Source: Kryptolebias marmoratus
Lineage: Eukaryota; Chordata; Actinopteri; Cyprinodontiformes; Rivulidae
Direction: 5' to 3'
DNA: 64,000 bases
NCBI RefSeq assembly: GCF_001649575.2
Contig: NC_051430.1
Coordinates: 13,613,513-13,677,512, forward strand
Below, piece after piece: positions 24,600 to 36,690 of the stretch. The notes under the pieces are model-generated. The model had not been told where the DNA came from, searched no databases, and saw only the letters and a program-made list of their open reading frames with translations. Positions within the stretch are counted from its first letter, which is position 1. Each line of letters opens with the position of its first letter. The translations under genes were made by a program, and so were the position numbers.

Positions 24600-25990
24600 C
24601 GGGGTAAGCTATTTTTTCACCATAACATATTTTCTACTAACAGAGCAGACCTTTTTTTTGCCTCTCATTGTATCTTAGTGCCTTTCACACAAAATATGGA
24701 CAGGTGGACACATGGTGTGTTCAAGACAACTTAGAAATACAGAACAAAACTTACTGATTGTAAAGCAAGACACACAATTTCCATGTAATAAGGTGATTCC
24801 ATATTTTTAGATATAGTTGGGGACCCTAGTGGTAACCCTTGTAATCTCAGGTGTCTTCTGTTTTGTCCCGCTGAGATTCTAGTTTGGATCATGTGTTTTC
24901 AATCTGCTTCTTCTAAAACTGAAATTTTGAGAATTGTTTAAAAATTTTGACGTTAACATAATATCTCACATGGTGTAGACTATATGCTCAATTTGCCTTA
25001 ATTTGCAACATTTAAATTGGCAATTCTGTTTATCAAAGGATAACACCTGTAGTTTCATTTAATTTACCCCCTACTTGTGTAAAAACAAATTTGGATTGGT
25101 GCCTCCTTTTTTGGTTTGATATTTCTATTAGTTGCAAAGTACTCTTTTCTTATAGCTAATGGGCATAGTTTTGCATACCAACAATCAAAATGACTTTAAA
25201 CATCACATCTATTTAAAAACAACATTATCAGCTATTATTAACACTAGCATTTAGATACAGCTATCACAGAGCCTAAGAACTGCCTTACATGATAGCTAGC
25301 TTTGCTGTGGAGTTGCTTTTTTTATCTTATTCTTGTGCGTATTAAAGTCTTCATCATAGTTCTTTATAATAAGTTCAGCCTTGTCTGTATTTTTTTTTCC
25401 AAAAATTATTTACTTGTCTTTTTCACCATTTAGACTTCCTGCTCAGACATTAAAGGCTACCTGAATCTATCTTCCTTAGAGAAGGAATGACCTTTTACGA
25501 GAGAAACAGTAAGGAAAGAAAAACTTCGAAGGGTGAGATAGGGGAAAAAAAAAAAAAAAGAAAACAGAGTGCAGCACAGACTGGCTCCACTCTTCTCACC
25601 CCCACACATTTGACACATGAGTGGGCAGAGCAGCTGGAGATAAGAAGGTTCTCAGGTGGAGCACGGAGACTTAAGCTTTACTTTGGCCATGACTGTGAGG
25701 CCTCTCTGTCAGACAGAAATAATAAGGCTTTCCCCTCTCACCCTCTGGAACACCGAGATCAACACCAGCAGCTGTCACAGAAGCCACTTTACTGTGGAGA
25801 ATTTAGAACAACCATTTTGCCTTTTATGGGTGCAGTGGCCTGCATGTGGCATAGATGTGGTTCATCACATTATTGTTTAACAGTGGCCATGAGATTAAAG
25901 GAATGAAACAGCAGGTGGTTTGACAACAACCCTGCCATTTGTTGCTGCTTTTCATTTTTAATCTCATGTTTCTTGTTTTTTTGTCTTCAG

Positions 25991-26121
25991 GTGACCAAAC
26001 CGGGGAATGCCGGGCTCATGGGAATCTGGGCTCTGCATTCTTCTCCAAGGGGAACTACCGTGAAGCATTGACTAACCACCGCAACCAGCTGGTTCTGGCC
26101 ATGAAGTTAAAGGACAGAGAG
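25991..26121 (+). CDS. TTC28: TTC28 coding exon c (TPR)
   Basis: This 131-nt exon follows the acceptor 'ttgtcttcag' and is followed by donor 'gtaagc'. It enters in phase 1 (Gly codon split) and ends on a complete Glu codon. The peptide reads GDQTGECRAHGNLGSAFFSK, then GNYREALTNHRNQLVLAMKL and KDRE. This is one TPR of the 40-residue class: AHGNLGSAFFSKGNYREAL is helix A, turn and the start of helix B. Skipping it alone would shift the frame. In vertebrate TTC28 as I remember it, the sequence continues directly into AASSALSSLG, which is the next exon 24.7 kb away, so no exon appears to be missing between them. Confidence 0.95.
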
Positions 26122-26941
26122 GTAAGCGAAGTCACAGCAGACTTAAAATAGGTAGAACTAGGCAACTGCCACTGCAGAGAACAATGAATCCAGCTTGTAA
26201 GCTCTTTTTTTCCCCTCTTAGTCCTTTGTCATGTCGAACGTGTGGGATTGCGCAGATCCCAGAATTCCTCTGCGCTCTCTGCTTAGAGGACATGTGAAGG
26301 AGAAGTATTAAGGACACATAGATGCTTCCATTCTTTATCACTTCAAAAAAATGAGTGTGAAATTGGGGCTTAAAATAGGCAGAGGTGATTGGAGAGGAGA
26401 AGAAATGAGGTAGTTCAAGCAACATACAATAGAAGAGCTTTAGCTGCTGTTTTATTGGTGCAAAATGTTAATGCCGATGTTGTACAGATATTTATCTAGC
26501 TCCTGAATCAGTAATAACTTGGTAATATACATCTTTTTCTGAATAATATGCATATTTGGTTGGTTGAAAAAACAAACATTAGTCTGATCCATTTTTTAAA
26601 CACTTCTGTGCCCTTTTTTCTCTCCTTTCTGTTTTCCACTTCTGACCGTCTTTCTGGCCAACCTTTGTGGTCATTGTTGTGGGGTGACAGGTGCTTGTTC
26701 CAACACAATTCCCGTCACACAAGAAGAAGAATGGCCTCTGTTTCCCCTTCCTTATCCTCCCCACCAGGCTGGCAGGCCCGCTTGTTTGTGTTCCCTGATA
26801 TCAGGAGACATTTAAACAGTCCAGTCAAATGTGGCACAATGCGCCAAGATGAAACTAGCTGTTGAGGAATGAGGACAGAGGCGCCCTTGACATCTTTAAC
26901 TCCCAAAGAGTAAAAGTACAACTATGTGGTTAGTGATAGAC

Positions 26942-26976
26942 GTGTGTGTGTGTGGCGGTGGTGGTGGTGGGGGGGT
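26942..26976 (+). repeat. TG / GGT low-complexity tract
   Basis: A TG run passes into a (GGT)n and G-rich run ending in seven Gs. The G-rich strand could form a quadruplex-like structure, which is inference only. Confidence 0.85.
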
Positions 26977-29900
26977 CTTAATGTTCGTTCTGAGCTATGG
27001 TGGTGCTTTAGCACCAATCAGCAGCCCAAATAACTATAATGCTTTTACTTGAATGTGTGTTTGAGTGTATACTCATACAGTATCCCTAATAATTCATTCA
27101 GTATGCAGACCTGTGTATGTTTTCTACCCTTAATAGAATTTTAAGAGCTTGTGGAGCAGTGTATCAACCTATCAGCTACTGGGGTTGATGTTGCTCTCAT
27201 GTTGCTTCTCAGACTGGAACAATATCTCAATTGCAGCGCCATACTAAAAAAGCAAATTGGCCATTCATAAGTGTAGAAGTGTTTCGGAGCCTAGCTGAGA
27301 CCGACGAACACCACAAATGGTTGCATCACTCACAAAACCGTCTGATTGGTTCCTCACAGCCCACCCTACTTTCTTTTCTCTTGTTCTTTTGAAGGCCCCC
27401 TAATCAGAGTCATATGTGTGTCACACCACCTGGTCTCCTTCAGAACACACTGGAGCCTGGTGCGTAGCTCATTACGACCCGCCTGGTGTGTTGTTGTTTT
27501 TTTTTTTCTGATGTGGACTTTTTATCTGGCCTTTCTGAAGGTCTGAGGTCACTTCCTAGGGGCCCTGGGACAGGATGTTGTTTCTGACTGGATTTCCAGT
27601 GTGCAGCCTGCAGCTTGTAAGCGCTAAAAAGACAAAGCAGACTCCTGATGTACAGATGAAGTAGCATTCTAATTCTTTGTGAATTGAATCTTTAAAATTT
27701 GAATGCATAGTAATAACTTATAATATATTGGAGGTGTTTGTAAAATTCTAGAGTAATATAAGGGTCTAGCTTCATTATGACATTACGTAAGGGTTTTAAT
27801 TTGGTTAAGATTAAGGTTTTAAACATAAGGGTGTAAAATTAAGGATTGCTCTTAATTGCTTTTGTCATTTTTATCTCCAAAATCGAAAAAAAAGACCAAC
27901 TTTTTAAAACAAACTCATCTCATTGCAACACGGATGTATTTATGCCTGCAGATTTGTATAGTTTTGTGCTCATCAAGTTAATTGCTCACATCTGGGCGTG
28001 TGGTGACATCATTAAAGTGAACTCAGATAAGTCAAGTAGCCAGATGATCATGCAAGTTTTAAACAAAGACTTAAAATGTTTTCCTTAACTTGCTGTGTAA
28101 GGCTGTTAATAGTGATACTGCAGCACGCCTAATGACAAGTCACCCAAAACTTTGGCCTAAACTGCAATGGCCTATCTGTGACAAAGATCAGAGCTAGACA
28201 CAAAACAGGGATCCCGAATGAGTGTTCTCCATAAATCGCACAGCTGTACAGAACTTAGTTCATCAGTAAAGCTTGCAGGTAATCTTGATTTGTCTTGTAA
28301 TAAGTGGAAAACTCGGTCCTTGCTTTTTATGGCACATTGCAGCAAAGAAGTCAGGCATAGAGTCGGGCCCTCTTAGCTGACCAGAGGACTTTGTGACACT
28401 AATGGATTGTTATGAATCTAACTAGGACACTATAGATGAAGAGCAGAAAACAATGTGGAGGAAAAAGAAAGAAAGAAAACCAAACATAGAAGAAGGCCAA
28501 GCTGTGGAAAAGCTCAAAGAGAGAGTGCTCTGTCATCCATGGCTGGGACTGGGATCTGCGGTCCAAACCAGTGAGGTCATGGACTAGCGTGAAGTTAGTG
28601 TTTTCTTTAGCTGGCTGACTTTCGAAAATATTCTCCGCAGATTTGCAACTCTTTTAATCTGCAGCTAGAACATAAACCTAGTTTCTTGTCTTCCTAGCAA
28701 CTAAGAAGCCTTTTCCAACTTTGTCTTTGTCCCAGTTTCCACACCTGGTTTTATCTAAAGCATGCCAGTAACCAAATTTACAAAGGGTCTGACTGTAATT
28801 GTAAGACAAAGCTGTAACTAGGTCTTTTCTCGAAGTGCTCTTATTTTATTCTTCTCTTCACGTTTTGTCTGTGACGTTTTCTTCTCAAATAGTAGGTTTA
28901 AATAGGAAGAAGTAACCCCTAATTTGGGGTGTGAGTATTTTGGAGAAACTGAGGCAGGCTGGCAGGGGTGCACTCTATAATTATCTCTTGTGTGATGTTA
29001 AAAAGATTCTCCGATACTGACTCCCCCAACCCCAATGAAAATCACAATCAAGGCAAAGTTAAACATGATACAAATGTCTTTTTTCCATTGGCTTTGCTGT
29101 TCCACTTTGCCTTCTTAGTGCCAGTCACTTTTTTTAAACTCTCCCTTTGTTTATTTCGATTTTCCATTCCTTTTTAACTTATGTGCAGAAAAGAATGTGT
29201 TCAGACTCTAAAATTGACTCTGACTATTTTGTTATTAGTGCTTGTTTGGGGCTGTTTGGATCTTGCTGGACTTTAACTCATCTGATGAGTCTGAGAGCTG
29301 AAAGATGAGCCTCTAAATAAGAGGTGAGGTAGAGAGGCTGTGTGGGTGTTCCTCTTGTCAGGGTTAGGGTTTGTCAGCATTGGTCAGCACTGGAGCAGAG
29401 GACCAGATCATTAACGAGTCATTAGTGGACGTATGGATGTGTGCCTCTGATGCATGTCTTGGGGGTCACGCTAATAGGGGATGGGGAAGAGGTGGTGATG
29501 GTGTGTTTGCATCTTTGGTGTTGCTTGGCACTCTTCTTGCTTTTCTTCTCATCCCCACCAGCTTGGTGATTCAAAGGAGTTCTTTACGGATGATTAGAGA
29601 GGCTAATTTAGCCAAATTATTGGGAGGGGCCTGAAAAAGATAGGTGTCCAACTAAACGAAAAGCCTCCCGTATCATTCTCCCTGCAGACACTTTTTAAAG
29701 CGAGGTGGTTCGGGAGGTCAGTCAAGTGTTTGTTTGACTTTATTTTTTTTTTGCAAAATCACCATGAGCAGAATCGCCACATTAGTGCCCGCTTCCTCAC
29801 CTCATGTTGTGCCAGACTGAGGCACAGAGCTGGCCATAGTGCGGCAGCTCCAACAGCATGTCCAGCCTGCTGTGCTTTAATGACACACAGGCTCTCCTCG

Positions 29901-30456
29901 GCCCACTGGTTTAGAACTGCTCCACAGCAGCTCGCTTAGCCATGAATCATGAAAGATGGACGGCAGACACCAGCCAATGGGCCATGACCAGAACTAGGGA
30001 AGAAGGTTTGTGTACTGTGTGTGTTTCTCACATGTGTGTGTTTGTGTGTTTAATGATGGGAGCCCACATCTGTGTTCCCATATTCCAGAGTCATGTGAAT
30101 GTGTCATGTCCCATTCATGTGCATGTTTGTCTTGGATCATTTGCCTGTGCAAACAGATACAGAGCACATTTTTGCACAAGAATTCAGGATTGTAAAGCAG
30201 ACTCTACAATGCATTTTTTTATTCTGACTGCTGCTGAGATTTGTGCTTAAAGTATAATGTTGCCTCTTTGTGCATATACACACCCATATCATGGCGGATA
30301 AACAAGAATTCCCTCTGTTACTGTATGTGCATGTATGTAAACATGTGTGCTTGCACTGTGCATTTGCTGCATTGGAAGTGACGCAGCTTTGTGTCTCCCC
30401 CAGCGGAGCATTTGGAGGGCTGTCAGAGAGATGAATGACTGCCGTTATATCGACTA

Positions 30457-30600
30457 CTGCTTTCTGCTGCCTCTTCCTTCTCTCCTTCCTCAGCACACCA
30501 TGCTCTATTTCTCCCTCTCTCCACCATTCCACATCCACTTCCTTCTTTTTCTCCCATTTTTCCTCCTCTCCCCACGCCTCTGCCTACTCGCCATCTAATT
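30457..30600 (+). repeat. Polypyrimidine-rich tract
   Basis: About 140 nt strongly biased to C and T on the + strand, with few purines. The apparent open frames across it are Ser/Leu/Phe/Pro-rich artefacts of this composition. Confidence 0.7.
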
Positions 30601-31800
30601 TATTTTTCTCTAATTTAGAGTGCATTTATTGTTCCATCGTTTTATAGTGTCACAGACCATGTTAGCATATTTTGTGACAAGAGTTGCCCTTAGAGAAATC
30701 AGACACAATCCACTTTTAAAGGATTATTTGCCATTATGGCTCTATAAATTCACTCTACAAAGCAGAATGGTTGCATGGACTCTTTGATTTACTGATTTAA
30801 GCATCAATACACAAGCATCACAAGCCTTGCTGCTAATGCTACTTTATCAAGCCCTTAATCTAAACACTGCAGTGGCTTGTGTGGATTTACCAGTTCCCAT
30901 TTGTAACATAGCATAATTTGTCTTGAATATTGCACCTCATCTGTCTTTTTCTCCCTTGTTGCCTCAGCCAATAGCAATTCAGAGAGATAAATTGAATATA
31001 TAAATAGTGACATGGTCACACGAGATTCCTGTGCCTTCTGATACAATGTTGTGAGGCACTATATGATTATAGATGTCAGCTAATGCACACTTGAATATGG
31101 CTCATCAGGGGTTGTGGTTCTTAGAGTTTTCATTGCACCACAGGGCACAAAGCACACCCATTCTAATCAGCATGAAAATCAAATGTTCAATCATTTATCT
31201 TGGCAGAAGGATTTGATGTCAAATGGTGAGCAGGTTAAAGACAGAACATGCCAACTCATCTTCTCCAGATAATATGTAAAAGATAATGGAGGGAGTCCGA
31301 TTAAAGGTGTTGTTCAGTGGAACATTAGCTCTGATTAAAGTGAATTGCCTGTCAATGATAGCCCCTGAAACACTCACACCAATATTTTAAGTGGTCTCAC
31401 TGTTGTGCTCATTTTCTGGAGAGCTTGCAAGTGCTCCACAGAGAGTGGTTAATGTGTTGTTTAGGTCTGTGCGATTAATTCATTATCTGATCACACCGGC
31501 TTAATCCTTATTACAGAGATGGTGAGTCATTTTCATACAAAATCTGATTTCTGCCAGAGGGAGAGTCTAAGTGTTATTCACTGCTGACCAGAAATACATC
31601 AGGGTCCAGACTTGGGGCAGACCTCCCAGTTAAACCTGGCACTCCCTGCCCCTCCTCCCCTCCGGTCTTAGGCCAGCCCAGTCCTCAACTAGTTTGGCCA
31701 GAGAAGCCATTTAAAGCTGTGGAACTGCATCCCTTTCTCCAGCCCGATCGATAGCAGAGCTGTCAGCAAGACGAATGGAGGCTTTAGGAAGTCCATTTTA

Positions 31801-31922
31801 ATGAAGGAGAAGTAAAGAGAGGTACTTGGAAAAAAAGATGGGAGCAGAAGGAGAAAGGAAGGTCCACTGAAGGCTGTTATAAGAGGAAGGAAGGAAAAGG
31901 GAGGGGAAAAGAGAGAGGAGGC
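31801..31922 (+). repeat. Polypurine-rich tract (GGAA / GAGA)
   Basis: About 120 nt dominated by A and G, with GGAAGGAAGG-type and GAGAGAGG-type runs. The minus-strand open frame at 31689-31976 derives from this bias (Ser/Phe/Leu-rich) and is not a gene. Confidence 0.75.
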
Positions 31923-32670
31923 AAAACATGACTGTGTGCATGTTTTTATTGTGTGTGTGTGTGTAAAATTATGCATACTGTGTTATAGGGTCTACAGTGA
32001 CAAAGGTTGGGGAGGGGTGGACAGGGTTGATTTAGCTACAGACAGAACTGTTTCTAGCCCAGCAGTGTGAAATGACTCCTTAGTTCCAGTAAACTTGAAA
32101 AGCACAGCCCAACACAGAAACCTATATTAGTGGACTGAGGGGATTTCATCTGGCCAGCACATGAAAACCACATCAACTCTTCGGGCTCATGAATCATGTC
32201 AACAGCTCTGTGGTAAAAAGACATTGTTGTGACAAGGAAAAGGCTACCAATCTGAGGCTACTCCCTTCCCAGCTGCCCACGTCCAGTGTACCAGCTTGCA
32301 TCAGGAGATTTTTTTGCACATTTACATTTTATAGAACATCCTCTGGGTATTTGTTGTTGTAGGTTGTTTGTTTACAACCTGTTTTGTATGCATTCCAATC
32401 TGATACCATTTGCCTAACGTCAATATGCAGAAAAGACTGAATGTTAATTGGTGATTAGGACTTGAGGTCAGAGGTCAGGCAGAGCTAGTGATGTAGACCC
32501 ACACTCTTCTACAGGCTGTGGCCCCAGCCAAACTCACTGAAACAATCACTGACCTCGATTACTTTGTACAGACAGGGAAATGATTATCGATTTCTGCACA
32601 TGGCTAAAGGCCTACATGTAGCCCTGATAGCCAAAGATGTCAATAACTCGGTGCAGCCACTAACATCCAA

Positions 32671-33095
32671 AAGTTAAAGGCCAAGCAATCCTTGAAGGGT
32701 GCATATCCCCTGCCACCTGTCCAGACAGAGATTTGAGCTAAAATCCTCTTATGTTGAAAAATTACAGAATTGTAGCCATTTTGATCAAACTTTGAAAATA
32801 CAATTTCATATAATAGCGCAAGATATTATGCTCAGAATATGTATTGTGAATAACTCTCAACTTCCATTGCATCAGATTTTCGCTCAATATTTGTAAATCT
32901 GAATGAGTTACAACCATTTTTGAATTGGCTAATGGCATTTAGCTATGGTAGCCATCTTAACTCCGAAAGTCAATCAGTTGTAGATGTACAATCGTTGATT
33001 ACTTACTGAAAGTTTTGTTTAGTGTTTCATGAGATATGGTGCTAACAGACAAACAGGGTTACCTCCAACTGTTAATGCTAAAGTTTTAGTAACAG
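32671..33095 (-). repeat. Dispersed repeat family R, near-full copy
   Basis: Read on +, it starts 'aagttaaaggccaagcaatc', then 'agctaaaatcctcttatgtt', 'gtagccattttgatcaaact', 'gaatgagttacaaccatttt', 'agttgtagatgtaca' and 'catgagatatggtgctaaca'. These are the same landmarks and order as 4036-4495 and the reverse complement of the copies at 11835, 20945 and 45925. No coding capacity. Confidence 0.75.
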
Positions 33096-33686
33096 ATCTT
33101 GCTCTGATGAGTAGCTGTGATGAGAATCTGTGTTGTGGATGACTTTCAGCAACAACCATCAGGGTAAAATGGCCTTTATGACATGTTCGCTGTGGATCTT
33201 TGCTACTTTATTTTTATCACCTCATTTTCACATAGCAAGCTTTCTGACATGTTAAATTCACTTTGTTAGATGAGAAGTCGCGAATGAGCAAATGCCTTAT
33301 TGAATATGTAAAAAAGCATAGCAAGCTAACAACTGCTTTTAATTTCCATTAGTCTACAGGAGGGCATCTTTTCTTTCTCGAATCGGCACAAAAACATTTT
33401 TAAATGAATTTGAGGCACTGCATCACTTTAGCACTTAGTTAGATCATGTTGTCTCAGAGTTCTGTGCGAAGAAGTGTATACTTTTTTACTAGTCCTTGAC
33501 ATTACTCACTCAAAGTTAAGCAAAAGTAAGCAACACATTATTAAATAATTGAGTAGGTAATGTGCTTATAACTCCTGAACTGAAGTATGAGTGAATATGT
33601 GAATGGTTGCCTTTGTGTCTTGATGTATTACTAATACGTTCTTTAAGTAAAACAACAAAGGAGCTCTTCAGGTATATTCCTCTAGA

Positions 33687-33689
<3 letters not shown>

Positions 33690-33733
<44 letters not shown>
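33690..33733 (+). repeat. (TA)22 microsatellite
   Basis: Perfect TA tract of about 44 nt in the large intron. Confidence 0.97.
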
Positions 33734-33735
<2 letters not shown>

Positions 33736-36479
33736 CTTTCAACTGTCCAGGACACAGGCTTTATTATGAACAAATGTCCCCTCCCTTCTGTGCTTTGCTT
33801 TCTTCAGATCTTTAAAGAGTGAAGTCAAAGATAGGAACCAGATAAGCCCTCAGCACTCAGCCATCTGTAAAGTAGAGATGAGCTTGTCCTTAGAGATAAG
33901 GTGAAATTCAGACGGTGCGCTGCAGTTTTGGACAAGTTCCTGCCAGTGTTTGGAGAATGGTTTTTGTATTACAAGGGAGCATGGGGTCTCCCATGGGGAG
34001 GGGGGCGAGGTCAGCACAGCTCCAAGTGTTTGATGTTTGCATTATATATAGCTTCGGCACACTCTAGGATGTAGCAACTGCATTTTTGCAGAGTGAGGAG
34101 AGAGTCTTGTGCAAGATTCTCTGACATCCAGCCAAAAATGGAGATTATAGCTCCTCAGTTTGGCTCAACTCAAGCCTCCTAACAACTCTTGTAGACTGAG
34201 ATTTGCTCTCCTGCTCACATTGTCTCACCCCCTCTCGTCTATAGCTTTTTGTCCGGAGCTACAGCAGTGTCAGCATTCTTGTCCTTGTGGCACAGAAACC
34301 AGACCTTCCCCAGCCTTTCTTGGACGGAAGCCCCATGTCTGTATGAGGAGGTGGAATGTGTCTTTGTGCAAAGCACCAAGAGAAAGCAATAAAACAGAGA
34401 GAAATACGAGGCCCCAAGTGACTGAAATGAAAGTACTCCATCTTAGAACGGGATTGAGGCCTACGGGTTCTGCTTATACTTGACCTTGCAGCACACAAAG
34501 TAAGGCCTCTAAATAACTGTCAAGACAGACTGGCTACACATCAGCCTCAGAAAAAAACAGCTCTTGAATGTGTTGTTTTAAACATAGAAAGAGACCAAGT
34601 GAAGTCAAGCTTGTAAAATATTTAGTAGAGAGCCCAAAGGTAAACAGTGTTCTGGTTCCTTTTATTGTTGCTTTACTCATTTTGGACATTAGCTGCTACT
34701 GTAAGCACTAGGAGCAGATTTATTTTCACCCACTGGCTTTTGCTTGTGAGATGGGTGACCATCTCAGGTGATGCCCCTCCTTATGTGTTATCCCGGTGAT
34801 ATATTAGGACATTTAATGCATGTTTATTTCATGTCCAGATACATTTTAGGAGCTTATTAACACTTCTTCTGCCCTGTCTATGCTAATACAGTCTACAACA
34901 GCCTCCACTAATGAGGCACCTTACTTATAAAGAAAAGCCCAGGGTTAGAAAAATGTGACACCCTTCTGCAAGTGAAGCTCGTGGTATTAACCAAAGGTGG
35001 GTCAAATAAATGAATATTTTGGTAGCTGGGAATTAATATCACACAGCTGACATATTTTACTGAGGTAAACTGGAAAAACAAAAACATTTGGGCAGCAAAA
35101 AAAACAATACTGTAAAATGAGGAGAACATATTGTTTCTTCAATTTACTGTGGAAGTGGCTCTTAAAATCATAATTTTCCTGCTAATTGGCCATAATTGGC
35201 TTGTATTGTGATTGGTATCAGACCTGCTTTTACAGGCTGCACACAGCTGTTTGTGTGTACATGCGATTGTTGGGATGAAGAGAGTGTTTGCCGTCATGTG
35301 TGTGTGCGTGTCTGAGCGTGTAATGAGTCGGGCATCTGTGAATTAGTGCATGGGCACGTTTTTTGACTTCATCGCCATTCAGAGAGGCTTAGCGTGATTA
35401 GAGCAGTGCGATCCTCTGAAGAGTTAATGATGAGAGAAGCAGTAGCTCCACAGAGGCCAATCACACACCAGCCTCTGACAGCATGCAGAGGCTTATCTTG
35501 CTCCATGTATTGTGTGGGTCTGACTGTGTATGGGCAGCTGTGTGTGCATGGTGTGGTTGTTAATGCGTGGGAACATATATGATGAGATTTCAGCTATCAT
35601 TTCTCACATGATAATGTTTGTTATCATTCATTGTGCTCTGAACACCGTTCAAATATGCATGATTCCTTTGTCTGGATGGTTGACATTTGGGGGTTTATGG
35701 ACATGCAAAGCAGAATCCATAATCATATAGCTTCATTATACTTGTGTCAGAGATACCCAGCTCATGCACAGGAGGGGCTCTCGGTTCCTTCGGGTCTAGT
35801 TCAAGGCAGCACACCACACCGAATAAGGCCGCTGGCGGTTTCCCCTTCCCCACTCTCCACGGGACTGACTGACAGGCTTAATGACACTGTCGAGGTTGCA
35901 GCATGTCTCCAACTCATTTTCGAATGTGATTGAAGTACGCAGTGGGTAGCTTTTCATCAGCGTTGAGCAGACAAAAGGGACGTTTTTTTATTGTTGTTTC
36001 AGTATGTGTGTTCACTTCGGTTGTTTGCTCATCCACACCTGCAGTTTGGAAGAGATACACGGGAGAAAAATCACTTTATGGTCGTTATTAGAGCTGTTCA
36101 GGAATCTCCTGGAGATAAGTTTTGCAAGGACCTGTCTCCGGTGTGCAATCTACTTGTTTATTGCATGCTATCGATACTGGCTTTATGCTGTGTCAGACAG
36201 AATGAACAGTGGATATGGCACTATTAAGATTTTATGTCTGGGTCAGTGTGTCATTGAGTCAAGTTGCATGTCTTTAGTTTACAAAAATGCACCATAATTA
36301 CAGAAAACAAAAATTAAAGAGGATCCTGAAAGGACTTACAGCTTTTGGAAAAAGCATCATATGTAGACCTCCTTTTTTATTTTCTATTTATACTGACATA
36401 GATTCACAAGTATACCATGTTTTAAAATGATGTAAATGCAGCCTCAGATGAAGAACACATGACACATTTTACAAACAGA

Positions 36480-36690
36480 AAATGATAACAGTGCTAAAGC
36501 AGCCAGGTGCTACTAATCAAATTCACTTGAATAACTGATCATCAGCAAGTGCAACCACCTCTATGAACGTTGACATTTCTGAAATTTGCTGTCTTGAAGC
36601 TTTCAGATGTCACAATAAAAAAAGCCATCAGCACTGATCTCTGGAACCACTTGTTGCTGCCCATCAATCCTTGGAGTGAGTGACTGGCAT
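36480..36690 (+). mobile_element. Tc1/mariner-like 5' fragment
   Basis: Two blocks match the start of a common fish Tc1-like element in the correct order. The first is a leader, 'gcagccaggtgctactaatc' followed by 'aactgatcatcagcaagtgc' and 'aaccacctctatgaa'. About 100 bp later comes 'ttgttgctgcccatcaatcc', which corresponds to the early transposase residues IVAAHQS. Nothing of the catalytic region follows, so it is a 5' relic. Confidence 0.6.

Larger units (their letters stand above)
22384..25990 (+). other. TTC28: TTC28 intron (about 3.6 kb)
   Basis: Bounded by GTAAGG and 'ttgtcttcag'. It holds a decayed Tc1/mariner transposase on the minus strand (about 22690-23630) and a 74-nt (TA)n tract (24522-24595). 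The segment 23640-24480 and the segment after 24600 are AT-rich with nothing recognisable. The open frame at 25487-25906 is low in domain character and starts in an A-rich run, so I treat it as chance. Confidence 0.9.

Noticed and set aside
25487..25906. 139-codon open frame on + just upstream of exon c
   Set aside because: It starts in an A-rich run with a Lys-rich low-complexity N-terminus and has no TPR character. It is separated from the exon by a normal intron end, so it is not an alternative exon I can support.
30137..30538. 133-codon open frame on the minus strand
   Set aside because: It overlaps a polypyrimidine-rich, TG-rich region whose composition alone keeps frames open. No motif found.
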